Positions 16,414 to 25,905 are shown, numbered from the stretch's first letter. The stretch is DNA of 64,000 bases from Massiliimalia timonensis (GCF_900186585.1 NZ_FYDD01000003.1:992001-1056000), one strand, 5' to 3'. Notes: generated from the sequence alone by a model not told the origin. Program-made: numbers and translations.

Positions 16414-17247
16414 ATGCAGAGAAACCGAAAAAAAATTATAAAAATGCTGATTTATTTTTTACAGGGAGCGTTGATTGGTACCGGCGCTATTTTACCGGGG
16501 ATCAGCGGCGGCGTGCTCTGCGTTGCCTTTGGCGTTTACGAACCTATGATGGAGTTTTTAGTCCATCCCTTCCGCTCTTTCCGCAAGCAGTATACCTTAT
16601 TCCTTCCCATTTTGTTAGGCGGCCTAGTGGGCTTTGTTTTGCTTGCCAGAGTTGTAGAAAGTCTTTTTATTGCTTCCGCTACGGTTGCGATCGCGTTATT
16701 TACTGGGCTGATTTGCGGAACTGTGCCGGAAATGATGAGAAAATCATCGGCCAGCGCTCCCAAAAAGGGATGGTCCTGTTTTGTTTTAACGCTTGTCCTT
16801 TCCTTTATCTTTTTTAGCATCCTGGAATCCGGGATCGAGAGCAATATTGAAGCAAACTTTTTCTGGTATCTGTTTTGCGGGCTGATCTGGGGTTTAAGTA
16901 TGGTGATCCCGGGGCTGAGTTCCTCTTCCCTACTGCTTTTTATGGGGCTTTACCAACCTATGACAGAGGGGATAGGCCGGCTGGATCTCCAAGTGTTAGT
17001 TCCGCTGGCGATAGGGTTTATTGTTACAATTTTAGTTGCCTCCAGAGTGGTCAACAAACTGTTAAAGGAGCACGGTACATTTATGTCCCGGATCATTCTG
17101 GGGTTTGTGCTCTCTTCTGTATTGATGATCGCGCCAACCTCTTTTGCCGGCACAGAGCAACTTCTGCTAAGTATGGCCTGTTTTGCCGCTGGATTTTTAA
17201 CAGCCCGCCAAATGGATCTGGTAAAAATAAAACAGCGGCAGGAATAA
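16414..17247 (+). CDS. DUF368 membrane protein, probable polyprenyl-phosphate (C55-P) translocase
   Basis: A 277-residue integral membrane protein of the DUF368 family. The hallmark GALIGTGAILPGISGGVLCVAFGVYE lies at about residues 19-44 and a second inverted-like copy, LIWGLSMVIPGLSSSSLLLFMGLYQPM, at about 157-183. Seven or more hydrophobic segments follow. DUF368 (PopT) and DedA (UptA) proteins have been shown to recycle undecaprenyl phosphate across the membrane for cell-wall synthesis. A ribosome site AAGGAGA precedes the ATG. It stands alone, convergent with the interrupted gene at 17332, with a shared hairpin between. Confidence 0.9.
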   Translation: MQRNRKKIIKMLIYFLQGALIGTGAILPGISGGVLCVAFGVYEPMMEFLVHPFRSFRKQYTLFLPILLGGLVGFVLLARVVESLFIASATVAIALFTGLICGTVPEMMRKSSASAPKKGWSCFVLTLVLSFIFFSILESGIESNIEANFFWYLFCGLIWGLSMVIPGLSSSSLLLFMGLYQPMTEGIGRLDLQVLVPLAIGFIVTILVASRVVNKLLKEHGTFMSRIILGFVLSSVLMIAPTSFAGTEQLLLSMACFAAGFLTARQMDLVKIKQRQE

Positions 17248-17284
17248 CAAATTCTAGTGTCAATACTTTTTGTCACGTAAAAAT

Positions 17285-17322
17285 GATCCTCCAGGAAACG
17301 GATTTCCGTTTCCTGGAGGATC
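17285..17322 (-). terminator. Bidirectional terminator between popT-like gene and the split gene
   Basis: GATCCTCCAGGAAACGG and CCGTTTCCTGGAGGATC form a perfect 17-bp stem. ATTTTTACG follows on the minus strand, so it best serves the minus-strand gene ending at 17332, but it also lies downstream of the plus-strand gene. Confidence 0.85.
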
Positions 17323-17331
17323 TTATGTTCG

Positions 17332-18055
17332 TTAGTTGCAGCCGCATGAATCGTCGTCTTCTACTTCACAGTCATCCTCATTTAAACGAGGTGGGAAGAA
17401 CTCATTTACTGGGAACTTGATTCGTTTAAACAGCTCGCACGGGTCGTCATTGGTCTGCACACATTCTTTATCCGGAATACTGAAATCATAGACCGGGATC
17501 ATCATTTGTACGATCCGTTCTAATGATACAATGGAAAACACCCCTAATGTCACTTCAACAACTCTGGTCGTTTCCATCGGGCGGAAGCATCCGTCAAATT
17601 TTCCGGCTACAGCCATTGGGATGCTGATCGCACAATCCCGCGGCGGGCAGCAATCCAGCAGCTTACAGGAAAGGCAGATCGGCTGGACCACCTGAACTGT
17701 TGCACGCGGGGTAACATCCTTTCCGTAATTGCAGCCCGGATTACAACTAGAAGAAGTATCAGAAGTAAAGACATTGACATTCCCTTCACTTCCGTACAGA
17801 ATCACCTTCTTGTTAAAGGTGGCCAATCCGTCTACTGCTGTAGGCGTCAAACAAGGCAGTTGGAATACGTCTAACTGAACTGCAAAATAAAATGTCATGT
17901 CAACCGAGTAGAACCCCTTATTGAACGGGACCGATTCTACATCCATCAAAACGTCGATCACCTGTACATTCCTGCATTTTACACTGCTGGCCTCTTCGAT
18001 CTTTGCCTGTGCAGTATCTGGGAAATATACACGCAGGTGGTCAATACAGTCTTTA
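17332..18055 (-). pseudogene. Cysteine-rich conserved clostridial protein, 3' part, interrupted by the prophage
   Basis: The open frame runs from the prophage junction to the stop at 17332 and codes for about 241 residues. It begins DKDCIDHLRVYFPDTAQAK and goes on to NKGFYSVDMTFYF and FPVNEFFPP, ending DDDSCGCN. There are many Cys residues in CxxC and CC patterns and no signal peptide. No ATG is available near the junction. A GTG at 17959-17961 could start a 209-residue product, but no good RBS precedes it. The missing first 31 codons are found at 55174-55266, and the two join in frame at the att core. The family is, to my recollection, widespread in spore-forming Clostridia and of unknown function. 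A spore role is inferred. Confidence 0.85.
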
Positions 18056-18080
18056 TCAGAGCAAGATACAAGCTAGATCG
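18036..18080. other. Left prophage attachment site
   Basis: The core TCAGA (18056-18060) joins host coding sequence on the left to the phage arm CAAGATACAAGCTAGATCG (18062-18080) on the right. The phage arm is an inverted near-copy (16 of 19) of the arm at 55149-55167. Together with TCTGA they make a 48-bp imperfect palindrome, the form of attP used by large serine integrases. Confidence 0.82.
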
Positions 18081-18115
18081 AAAATATTAAATCTTAATAG
18101 CTTTCTTTATAAAAT

Positions 18116-18148
18116 AAAAAAACGCCGCTGGGGTTATTCCTCAGCGGC
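18116..18148 (-). terminator. Terminator of the prophage late operon
   Basis: On the minus strand GCCGCTGAGG and CCCCAGCGGC pair, then GTTTTTTTATTTTAT follows. It lies 10 bases after the endolysin stop and closes the late operon. Confidence 0.92.
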
Positions 18149-18158
18149 ATTACTTTTG

Positions 18159-19289
18159 CTATCTCTCTTTAATTTGAATCTGGATTCTATCAATGGCTTT
18201 CCCGTTCAGATTGCCCGCATAACCGTCAGACCCATTGGCGGTGCTGGTATCTTCAATCCAGTGCAGATACCCGGAACGCCCCACTTCGGACACCCGGTAA
18301 TATGCCTGCTGGTACGGGCGCACATCGTCCGGTGTATAGAAATAGATCTGAACACCGTCGATCGGGTGGCCTTTCCCATTCCCGGCATAGCCGTTTTTAA
18401 AGTCGTTTTTGTTGTACCCAGTGATCCAGTTCAGCCAGCGGTTTTCTTTTGCCAAGTGTACCCGGTATTTGATCTTGCCCTTGTCCACTTTTACCATCAG
18501 GGCTGTGATCGGCTGGTTGTCATTCCCCGCGTAGTCCTCAAGGTTCTTTACCTCCGGCAGCCATCTTCCGTTTGCTTGTACGCAGTAGATCACGTTGATC
18601 TTGGTGCTTTTGGGGGCTGTAGAATACACTTCCTTCCCGTTTTCGTCAAATACGGTATATCCCTTGTTTTTGTCCGCCATGGCTTTCGCGTTGTCTAACT
18701 TTTCAAACGCCCCTAGCTGGGAAGAAGCTTCCTTCCACGACTTCCTCACCCGGTACAAGGGCTTGTCCGCGCCTAGGCGCTTGTTGACCTCCTCCGCGAT
18801 GTACGGAAACTTCCCTTGCAGGTACGGCCCCGGGCAGGTGGTAGCAGCAAACATATTGTGCCGGGTCAGGTTCCCTTTGCTGTCCCCGGTGTAGGTCAGC
18901 CTATCAATCCCATTTCTCTGGCAGATGTCCACACATAAATCAATGAGTTTGGCTAAAGCCTTGTCCGATACATGCCAATCTGTATCCGCCCCGCCGTCGT
19001 TCGCCACCTCGATCGTAACAGCTTTATAATCATTTTCCCGGCTGGAAGAAGCCCAAGAACGGTCCTTTTCCTCTACATACATTCCTACCCTGCCATTTGA
19101 ATCAATGCCGTAATTGGCGCTTGCTTCCCTTGTCTGGAACACGTTCCCGCAGCTTTCTACGGAAAGGTTTCCCGCCATATGATGAATTGTAATCTTTGTG
19201 ATTTTCCCTGTCGGGTTATAGGTTGAATTTTTTCTCGGGTTTTTGTTGGGGGAAATTTTGGTGTATGATACTAATTTGCTGTTGCTCAT
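18159..19289 (-). CDS. Phage endolysin: N-acetylmuramoyl-L-alanine amidase with ChW-like repeats
   Basis: This 376-residue lysis enzyme has an N-terminal Amidase_2 (PGRP-like) domain (~residues 25-175). Zinc ligands are in ITIHHMAG and in LTRHNMFAATTCPGPYL. The C-terminal half carries two copies of a Gly/Trp repeat (GYAGNGKGHPIDGVQIYF and GYAGNLNGKAIDRIQIQI), resembling clostridial hydrophobic (ChW) repeats that bind the cell wall. It cuts the bond between MurNAc and the stem peptide. The holin genes lie just upstream and a strong terminator downstream. Confidence 0.93.
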   Translation of the reverse strand: MSNSKLVSYTKISPNKNPRKNSTYNPTGKITKITIHHMAGNLSVESCGNVFQTREASANYGIDSNGRVGMYVEEKDRSWASSSRENDYKAVTIEVANDGGADTDWHVSDKALAKLIDLCVDICQRNGIDRLTYTGDSKGNLTRHNMFAATTCPGPYLQGKFPYIAEEVNKRLGADKPLYRVRKSWKEASSQLGAFEKLDNAKAMADKNKGYTVFDENGKEVYSTAPKSTKINVIYCVQANGRWLPEVKNLEDYAGNDNQPITALMVKVDKGKIKYRVHLAKENRWLNWITGYNKNDFKNGYAGNGKGHPIDGVQIYFYTPDDVRPYQQAYYRVSEVGRSGYLHWIEDTSTANGSDGYAGNLNGKAIDRIQIQIKER

Positions 19290-19292
19290 CGC

Positions 19293-19553
19293 TTAACCCT
19301 CCTTTGGTTCCTCATAAGACAAAGCCTGCGTGCTGTCAGACACGCCTTTTGTGGTTGGGTCGGTTACTACCCCTAGGACAGACAACACCGCAAATAACGC
19401 GTTTACAACGGCTAACAGCTTGTTTCCCAGTTCCCCTAAATCCAGCGTGTACCCAAACACCGCCGCTATTACCTGAACCAGCAATAATACGGCCGGGATC
19501 AGCGACAGCCAAAACGTCTTATTTTTCAGCCTTACTCTCCAGTTAATGCTCAT
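19293..19553 (-). CDS. Phage holin, phi LC3 family
   Basis: An 86-residue membrane protein beginning SINWRVRLKNKTFW, the phi LC3 holin signature. There are two hydrophobic helices: LIPAVLLLVQVIAAVFGYTL, and LLAVVNALFAVLSVLGVV followed by DPTTKG. It makes the membrane lesions that release the endolysin encoded 4 nt downstream. Length matches the family. Confidence 0.92.
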   Translation of the reverse strand: MSINWRVRLKNKTFWLSLIPAVLLLVQVIAAVFGYTLDLGELGNKLLAVVNALFAVLSVLGVVTDPTTKGVSDSTQALSYEEPKEG

Positions 19554-19566
19554 ATGTATCTCTCCT

Positions 19567-19911
19567 TTAGAATCCTATCTGTGCCATGATGTACACTACA
19601 ATCGCCCCGATCACACCGATCAGGACTTTATCCACAACCTGATCCCACCGTCTGGCTGGCTTAGCCTTCAGCTCCTCGATGATCCCAAGCGTGGTATCGA
19701 TCCGCTTTTCCATATTATCCAGCTTTCCCATAATTGCTATGTACTGTTCGTTTCGGGCTGAATCCATACGTTCCAGTGTAGTGATCCTAGCATACATTTC
19801 ACTATGTGTTTCCCGTGCTTGCTTTCGGTATTCCTCGAACTGTTTTTCCAGCATCTCCGCTTTTTGCAGTCCAAGACAGTCCCTTTGCGGGTCTAAGATA
19901 CAATTTGCCAT
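19567..19911 (-). CDS. XhlA-like small membrane lysis/tail protein
   Basis: A 114-residue protein with a long N-terminal coiled-coil (~residues 15-85) and one C-terminal membrane helix (VLIGVIGAIVVYIMAQIGF). The layout is that of hemolysin XhlA-type proteins, which assist holins. It lies between the tail-fibre accessory gene and the holin, as XhlA does in PBSX-like phages. Family assignment is by architecture rather than clear motif. Confidence 0.7.
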   Translation of the reverse strand: MANCILDPQRDCLGLQKAEMLEKQFEEYRKQARETHSEMYARITTLERMDSARNEQYIAIMGKLDNMEKRIDTTLGIIEELKAKPARRWDQVVDKVLIGVIGAIVVYIMAQIGF

Positions 19912-19917
19912 ACCATA

Positions 19918-20550
19918 TTATCCCTCGCTTTTCCACCCCTGCGGGTAATCTTTTGGGGAGAAGTTCGTATTCTGTACGCACTCATACAAAATACCCTCAT
20001 ACCAGGCGTATTCCCCGGCATGGTACATATCATGCGCCCCCTGCACCGGCACGAACGGCCGGGCCGTTTTTTTCGTCTTCCCGTGCAACGGCCTCCAGAA
20101 AGTAAACCATGCCGGGTTATCCGGCTTGATGTCCGGGTACGCCGCATTATCATGCGCCTGGAAGCATTCCCAGGTCTGGTCGTACCAGTTGCGGATCTCC
20201 CCAACCTCATATTTCCCCGGCGCCCAGACTTCATACAAGCCCGAAACAGCAAGTTTTGTATTATCGTCTTTGATTTCCATGGTTGGTAACATCGCTTTCA
20301 CCATGACAATCATAGATTCCTGTTCGCTAGGGATATATTCAGACTGGGAAGCCTCTCCCTGTTCTTTCTCTGCCAGATAAGCAGCATATTTTTCCTCGTC
20401 TAATTCTGCCTTTCCGCCCTCATATTTGTAAAAGCCGATTTTTTCCGGCTCGAGTTCTTCCAGAAAGCTGTCTGGCACCTCTATCCCGTCCGGGAACCCG
20501 CCTACCACTGCATACCCGGTGATGTATCCGTCTGTTACTTGTAGCTGCAT
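19918..20550 (-). CDS. Tail-associated protein with two CBM5/12-like carbohydrate-binding modules
   Basis: A 210-residue protein. The N-terminal ~60 residues resemble the short phage proteins that begin with a 'GYI-GYA-VGG' strand. The C-terminal half has two aromatic repeats. One spans GEIRNWYDQTWECFQAH to WFTFW, the other GEYAWYEGILYECVQ to YPQGW, typical of chitin- or glycan-binding modules of the CBM5/12 type. It probably binds the host surface or helps tail-tip adhesion. It is coupled to the DUF859 tail gene upstream. Confidence 0.7.
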   Translation of the reverse strand: MQLQVTDGYITGYAVVGGFPDGIEVPDSFLEELEPEKIGFYKYEGGKAELDEEKYAAYLAEKEQGEASQSEYIPSEQESMIVMVKAMLPTMEIKDDNTKLAVSGLYEVWAPGKYEVGEIRNWYDQTWECFQAHDNAAYPDIKPDNPAWFTFWRPLHGKTKKTARPFVPVQGAHDMYHAGEYAWYEGILYECVQNTNFSPKDYPQGWKSEG

Positions 20551-20562
20551 ATTTTCACTCTC

Positions 20563-22548
20563 CTACACTATACCCACGATACTGGTTGTTGTCCATGATT
20601 GCATTCCCCCTGTACCTTTATTCATAAATCCACCTTGTTTAATAAGTTTCACCGTCCCATTTTCTAGATTCGTAATTTCTGCGTTGATCGCATACCACCA
20701 CAGATTTTCACTATCAGATATATACCCGCCTAATCCACGAAACCAACTTGTAGTTCGAGGTACTAAAATGACTGTCCCTTTTTCGGAATCAAACAGCGCG
20801 AACAAACGATATTTCTTTAGATTTGGGATCGTGATCGAGCCTGATGTCCAACTTCCGCTCCATAATGTTTTTCCTATATGTTCGCCATATACAGGAACTA
20901 AGTTACCATCTTTTTTTAATTCACCGTTAGCGTCTATTCTTAATGTATAGAAATCTGTTTCTTTAAAAACATAAGATGAATTACTAGTAGTAACTCCTGA
21001 TTTTGGAAAATTTAGTCCCTCTAAATCTGTATCTCCAGAGTCATTAAAATAAATACCATTAAAACCAATTACATCTGAATTATTAAAGTTAGAGGCATAG
21101 TTTCCTTGAGAAAAATATTGGTTTCCATTAAAATTGATTGGCTTCCGGAAAAAGGCAGACAGGTTACAATCCAAGCCGTCCTCCTCAGCCACCTTGCCAA
21201 AGGCGATCCCCTTTCCGCCCTTGCGGTAATCCACCAGGGTAAAGGCAGTCGGCACATACGAGGACCGTGATGCCGAGCCGAAGAAATCTGTCACCGTGAC
21301 CTTGATGTCATAAATATAGTCGACATTGATCCCTGAAAGGATCACACTTGTTGACCCGCTGTATGTATTCAAAGCCACTGTTTTGTCCGTCCAGCTGCTG
21401 CCGGTCCTCTGTTTATAGCTTACCTTGCAGGACTTGGTATTTTTCTGATTACATTCATAGATCTTCCACCCAAAGCTTACCTTGGTATATTCTCCGTCCT
21501 CGTTCGTTGTCCCGTCCTGAAGGCACCGTACTGCTGAAAGACTAGTCACAGCAGGAGATGCATAATCAAGGACAGTTACCTTTTGTGTCACTGTCTTGCT
21601 TTTTCCACGGCTGTCTGTTACCGTGGCGGTGATGGTATTGCTTCCCGCTGTGTTCAGCACACCGGTCGTGACACTGGCAGAAGTATAGGTCTTTCCATTC
21701 GCCACCACCTTATAGCTTTTGATGCTGCTTCCTTGTATCCCTTTTCCAGTTACAGTGATCTTCCATTTTGACTGGAGCTTTACATACGCCCCGATCTGTT
21801 CAGATACCTTGTCCACCGCTTCGGAAACTGACAAAGAAACTGTTGGCAGCGTATCGTCCGCCACAGTCAGGGTTAAGGTCGCTGTCTTGGTGCCAATGGT
21901 ACTGCTCCCCTTTTTGGTGGTGACTGTGATGGTACAGGTTCCGCTCATACTGTTTGGAATCTGTGTTGCCAGTTCTTTTCCCGGTGTCCAAGTGCAGGAG
22001 GTACCGGCTGATGAACTAATGGTGCCTGTTTTAGAACCGAACTTCCAGGTCACGGTATGGGTAAAGGAACTGTCCGCGCGGGGCAGGCTGATCGTCAAGG
22101 TATTCCCCATTTTTAAATTCGAGGTACTGAGCTTTGGCGTGGTAGCCCGCGGGATCGTGTCCAGCTTGGCAGTCCCTGAAGCCGTCCCGGTCCCCGGGGA
22201 ATAGCTGGCCGTCCCCAGCTTGCAGTTGGCTGAGATCGTAATGCTTTTCGTCCCGTCTGAATTATGCGGAACGGTGGTGGTATACGAAAAAAGCTTCACC
22301 GGCTCCGTGTCCCGCTTGATATTGACGCGGACATTTTTAGAAGAGGATTTCCCGTTGATGGTGATCTTCTGAGTGAAATTACTGTTCACGGTATCCGACG
22401 CCCATGCGCTTGATTTTGCCCTGGCATATGCCGTCGCCGTTACGCTAGAGGTATTATCGCTTACATTACTTTTACTGCTCCAAGTCAGATAGAACTCATA
22501 TCCGGAAGAGTTCTTGGACACCGAACCGTTTATTCTTCCGCTTGCCAT
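20563..22548 (-). CDS. Phage baseplate/tail-fibre protein with DUF859-like Ig repeats
   Basis: The start at 22548 is chosen because its ATG overlaps the stop of the preceding gene (TAATG) and GGAGGT lies ten bases upstream; an eight-codon longer frame is less likely. About 661 residues, dominated by Ser/Thr-rich beta repeats (residues ~1-440) of the phage DUF859 type. The C-terminal collar and receptor-binding part starts near KGGKGIAFGKVAEEDGLD and includes WSGSWTSGSITIPNL. It likely forms the tail fibre. Host range would be set by the C-terminal half. Confidence 0.82.
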   Translation of the reverse strand: MASGRINGSVSKNSSGYEFYLTWSSKSNVSDNTSSVTATAYARAKSSAWASDTVNSNFTQKITINGKSSSKNVRVNIKRDTEPVKLFSYTTTVPHNSDGTKSITISANCKLGTASYSPGTGTASGTAKLDTIPRATTPKLSTSNLKMGNTLTISLPRADSSFTHTVTWKFGSKTGTISSSAGTSCTWTPGKELATQIPNSMSGTCTITVTTKKGSSTIGTKTATLTLTVADDTLPTVSLSVSEAVDKVSEQIGAYVKLQSKWKITVTGKGIQGSSIKSYKVVANGKTYTSASVTTGVLNTAGSNTITATVTDSRGKSKTVTQKVTVLDYASPAVTSLSAVRCLQDGTTNEDGEYTKVSFGWKIYECNQKNTKSCKVSYKQRTGSSWTDKTVALNTYSGSTSVILSGINVDYIYDIKVTVTDFFGSASRSSYVPTAFTLVDYRKGGKGIAFGKVAEEDGLDCNLSAFFRKPINFNGNQYFSQGNYASNFNNSDVIGFNGIYFNDSGDTDLEGLNFPKSGVTTSNSSYVFKETDFYTLRIDANGELKKDGNLVPVYGEHIGKTLWSGSWTSGSITIPNLKKYRLFALFDSEKGTVILVPRTTSWFRGLGGYISDSENLWWYAINAEITNLENGTVKLIKQGGFMNKGTGGMQSWTTTSIVGIV

Positions 22549-24188
22549 TATACTGTTTGACCTCCAATCCATTTAAAGGACAGGTTCCCGTTATCCCTCG
22601 GCAGGAAGGAAAAGTTTCCAAGCTGCAGGGAGTTTAGAAACTGCCCGTCTGTGACATACAGCTTATTATTTGCGAAGTAGGCTGTTTCCCCTCCGCTCTG
22701 CAAAAAGCTGATCCGGTCGTTTTCGATCCGCAGGGTGATCTCATTCCCTTCCTGCCCCAAGATGATATTTCCGTCTTCAAACCGGATATATTTCCGAAAT
22801 TCCTCGAACCCGGTTTCGCTGTTCCCCTCCAGGTTTTCCACATAGGTTTTCAGTTCATTGAACTGGAACTCAAAGGAATCCTCTGTCTGCTGGAAACGGG
22901 TGTTCAGCTCCTCTTCGATCCCTTCCGCGGTCACGTACTGGCTCCCAACTTCCATCAGGATCTCTTCCGATGACTGGTCGATCTTAGAATACAGGCTTTC
23001 CACCGCGCTGCTTACCACTTCATTAGTCACATAGTCTGATTCGATCCGTTCCACCACCTGCACCAGTTCCCCGGTGCTGTGGTTCTGCTGGTTCTGCGAA
23101 TCGGTGAAAGTCGCGAATGCCTTTCCCAAGGTCAGCTGGTTATTCGCCGGCTCCTGCAAATTAATGGAGAGCTTGGAGCACAGAAACTTTTCATGCTCCA
23201 TTCCGTGGGGCTTGGAATCCACAAATACATATTCCCCCAGCCGGAACTCGTCAAACTCATGCCCCAGCAGGGAAAGGTCCGCCGCGGAAATATCCAGGCT
23301 GACCTCTGTTTTTGTAAGCTCAGTCAGCCGTTCCCTCGCCTTTGTCAGCAGGTTTCCGGCAATCGTCACATCGTCCCAGGTTTCAGTGGTAAAGATCGTC
23401 CCATATTTTTCTGCTGCTTCCTCATCTACCAGGTAGTCTTTTCCGTCATTGACGCTTTCGATCGTCAGGCGGGCAGTGGTTTCCTCAACCGTTCCGGTCT
23501 CCGGGTCTGTTTCCTCAACGATATATTTCGCCCCATAGGGGATCAAGCCTGTGGCGATCTCGTCGAGATTCCGCTTATGCAGATAATCCAGCAGGTTTTC
23601 CCCAAAGGTGATCCTTTGGGTCGTCATATATGGGAAGTCAGACAGATAATCCAAATAGTTGCCGTCCGCTTCATGCCGGACAAACAAATAGCCGCCCAGA
23701 TTTTTGATTAGGCGGCTGTTGATATTCTCCCACGTTGTATCACAGGATTCATTGGAACGGCTGATGTAGTCGTTGGGGTCGGTAACGGTGATGTTCCCCG
23801 GCAAAAACTGTTTTTCTGCTTCTACCTGGGCGTTATGTTCACTCAAAAGCTTTTTCAGGAAATCCTCCGGGGAGCCGGTAAACTCAAACGGGCGGATCCT
23901 GGAATCCAGCAGGAAGCTGAGCTCCCCCTCACAGGATATTTTCTTTTCCCGGTAAAACCCCTCGTCTTCCCCGATCACCCTCCCACGGAACAGGAGCCGT
24001 CCTTCCTTTTTTACCAGAATAATAGAGTGGAGCGGCTTGATTTTATCTGCGTAGGGGTGGTCTGGGTAAATGGAAAAGGAAAAGCTGCCCGTTTTGTTTA
24101 GCTCCAGCTCCACGGCCGGGGCTTCTATCGCCAGTTCCTTAAGCCTTGGATCGTACAAAAGGGTATCATCGCAATATACCTGGTACAT
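22548..24188 (-). CDS. Phage tail-associated baseplate protein (prophage endopeptidase tail, Tal-like)
   Basis: A 546-residue protein beginning MYQVYCDDTLLYDPRLKEL. The N-terminal ~330 residues fit the phage minor structural 'endopeptidase tail' hub domain (GFYREKKISCEGELSFLLDS, FGENLLDYLHKRN). The C-terminal region (~380-490) is coiled-coil and ends in a beta tip (FEDGNIILGQEGNEITLRI). It sits between the distal tail protein and the fibre protein and shares single bases with both neighbours, so translation is tightly coupled. Confidence 0.85.
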   Translation of the reverse strand: MYQVYCDDTLLYDPRLKELAIEAPAVELELNKTGSFSFSIYPDHPYADKIKPLHSIILVKKEGRLLFRGRVIGEDEGFYREKKISCEGELSFLLDSRIRPFEFTGSPEDFLKKLLSEHNAQVEAEKQFLPGNITVTDPNDYISRSNESCDTTWENINSRLIKNLGGYLFVRHEADGNYLDYLSDFPYMTTQRITFGENLLDYLHKRNLDEIATGLIPYGAKYIVEETDPETGTVEETTARLTIESVNDGKDYLVDEEAAEKYGTIFTTETWDDVTIAGNLLTKARERLTELTKTEVSLDISAADLSLLGHEFDEFRLGEYVFVDSKPHGMEHEKFLCSKLSINLQEPANNQLTLGKAFATFTDSQNQQNHSTGELVQVVERIESDYVTNEVVSSAVESLYSKIDQSSEEILMEVGSQYVTAEGIEEELNTRFQQTEDSFEFQFNELKTYVENLEGNSETGFEEFRKYIRFEDGNIILGQEGNEITLRIENDRISFLQSGGETAYFANNKLYVTDGQFLNSLQLGNFSFLPRDNGNLSFKWIGGQTV

Positions 24189-24841
24189 TAAAGCGCCCCC
24201 TCCTGGTACTCGAATTTGACATGCCCTGTCCCGTTGACTGTGATCTCATATGTCCCGGCCTGCAATAACAGGTCCGGCACCAGTTGTGTACCTGCGCCTA
24301 CTGTGACGGTGTGTTCTGTTCCGTCCAGGGTGAAAACGAGCTGCATTTGGGCGTCCGCCGTGATCTTCGGCACTGCCGGCATACCTTCGTTTGTTAAAGT
24401 TACCTGGGTACTCCCGGCTACGTCTGACTCCACGACTGTCTTTTCCGTTTTGTATTTATACGGGTCGCTGTCCGCCGTGATGGAGGCTGTATCAATATTC
24501 GGTTCTGAGCGCCAATCTACAGACAAACGCCCAAGGTAGTAATACCCTGGGTCGCTGTCAAACTGTATGCTCATTTTCTTCCCATGCAGGAGATTGCGGC
24601 ATTTATGCTCCAAAGAAGCATATTCCTCATCTTCTGCAAAGCACTGCATCTCCATGGTGATCGTCCGGTTTTCGTAATGGACCAGCCCGTCGAGTGATTC
24701 GGTGTAGTCCAGCACCTGGTCCCTGCCCGGCACGCTGACCGTATATTTTTTTACTACCGGCGGGGAGATCGTCACGCCGGTCGGCAAAAGCCCAAACTCG
24801 GACTGATTATACTCTCCAAAGGTTATCTCTGTGACTGTCAT
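24188..24841 (-). CDS. Distal tail protein (Dit-like, siphovirus tail component)
   Basis: A 217-residue protein. The N-terminal belt domain begins MTVTEITFGEYNQSEFGLLP, and the C-terminal galectin-like beta region ends GTGHVKFEYQEGAL. The motif YYLGRLSVDW near residue 105 is typical of Dit proteins in Firmicute siphoviruses. It links the tail tube to the baseplate hub encoded immediately downstream. Confidence 0.8.
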   Translation of the reverse strand: MTVTEITFGEYNQSEFGLLPTGVTISPPVVKKYTVSVPGRDQVLDYTESLDGLVHYENRTITMEMQCFAEDEEYASLEHKCRNLLHGKKMSIQFDSDPGYYYLGRLSVDWRSEPNIDTASITADSDPYKYKTEKTVVESDVAGSTQVTLTNEGMPAVPKITADAQMQLVFTLDGTEHTVTVGAGTQLVPDLLLQAGTYEITVNGTGHVKFEYQEGAL

Positions 24842-24875
24842 ATTTCACCTGCTTTCTGTTTTTGGGGCATAAGAA

Positions 24876-24903
24876 AGCCACTACCCTGTTTTGAGTAGTG
24901 GCT
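24876..24903 (-). terminator. Terminator of the lipoprotein cargo gene
   Basis: AGCCACTAC and GTAGTGGCT form a 9-bp stem, followed by TTCTT on the minus strand, six bases after the cargo gene stop at 24909. Confidence 0.75.
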
Positions 24904-24908
24904 GGGGG

Positions 24909-25880
24909 TTATTCTGATTTTCGTTTTTCCAACACCTGTTCTAACAAGTCCTGATATTTAGGGTTGATTTGTGTAGTGGTGGCCTGAGCCGGTTCTGTAG
25001 AATAGTCTAGCATAGTTTCCATTACAACTTCTTTATCAGGGTCTTGTATCTGGACATATATTTTATCAATACTTGTCCCGGACACATTGGTTTGACTCAT
25101 AGCAATTGTTGAAACCAAAATATCGCTGTAAAAATCATAAAATGATTCAAAACTCATATCATCACAAGGAATAATAAATCGAACTTCGCCCTCTCCAGCT
25201 TTTTCATAGGTTGCATCTGCATGGAAAATTTCTGCTAATTCCTGATAATAACTAGCAAGAGGGTCTGAGTTTGACCATAGACTTTCATCAAATGAACTAT
25301 CTGAATCGGTTTTGTTAGAATCTGACGAAATATTACTTTCTGTTTCCAAAATTGAACTCTCATCACTTGAAATTGACTCTTCACTAATTACTAATGAATT
25401 AAGAATAGATTCTAATGTTTCGGCTTTTAACTTTTTAGAATCAGTATCTTGACGAACAAAACGCATAGAGCCATTAGGACAATCAATGAAATAAGCCAAT
25501 TCGTATTTTTCGTTAGTTACATAAGAATACGATAAGGCAGAAAATTGCTGATTTTTAAACTCCTTTTCAAAATTTAAATCATAGAAATTCTCAGAATTTT
25601 TGATTGCGGACACTACACTTTGTGCAGTATTAGATTTAAAATAAGACACATAAAAGCACGAGTTCTCCTCTATATAATATAACTTTTCAATTTTTCCATC
25701 AGTTGTTTTATCAGAAGCTAAAATCCATTCTTTTGGAATTTGGAATGTAACTTCTTCGATTGCTACCGTCTGTAAATTAACTTTATTATTTTTTTCTAGT
25801 TCTGTCTGTTCCTTGTGGCATCCAACTAATAATATACATATTAAACTTAGGATTAATGTTATTGCCAACAGTTTTTTCAT
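24909..25880 (-). CDS. Prophage-encoded lipoprotein (moron cargo)
   Basis: The start ATG at 25880 is preceded by GAAAGGGG. The signal peptide MKKLLAITLILSLICILLVGC ends in a lipobox LVGC, so the 323-residue protein is membrane-anchored outside the cell. A PsbP-like or stress-type domain may lie at residues ~35-150 (VTFQIPKEWILAS). A Ser/Asp/Glu-rich linker (~165-205) follows, then a second globular part. It is visibly more AT-rich than the tail genes around it. It has its own promoter (25906-25934) and terminator (24876-24903), so it should be expressed in the lysogen. Function unknown; superinfection exclusion or fitness cargo is possible. Confidence 0.85.
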   Translation of the reverse strand: MKKLLAITLILSLICILLVGCHKEQTELEKNNKVNLQTVAIEEVTFQIPKEWILASDKTTDGKIEKLYYIEENSCFYVSYFKSNTAQSVVSAIKNSENFYDLNFEKEFKNQQFSALSYSYVTNEKYELAYFIDCPNGSMRFVRQDTDSKKLKAETLESILNSLVISEESISSDESSILETESNISSDSNKTDSDSSFDESLWSNSDPLASYYQELAEIFHADATYEKAGEGEVRFIIPCDDMSFESFYDFYSDILVSTIAMSQTNVSGTSIDKIYVQIQDPDKEVVMETMLDYSTEPAQATTTQINPKYQDLLEQVLEKRKSE

Positions 25881-25905
25881 GTCAAAAACCCCTTTCGATA
25901 ACAGC

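Noticed and set aside
17332..17961. A complete 209-codon gene starting at GTG 17961
   Set aside because: The conserved frame continues upstream to the prophage core and joins the 5' fragment at 55266, so the GTG is internal.
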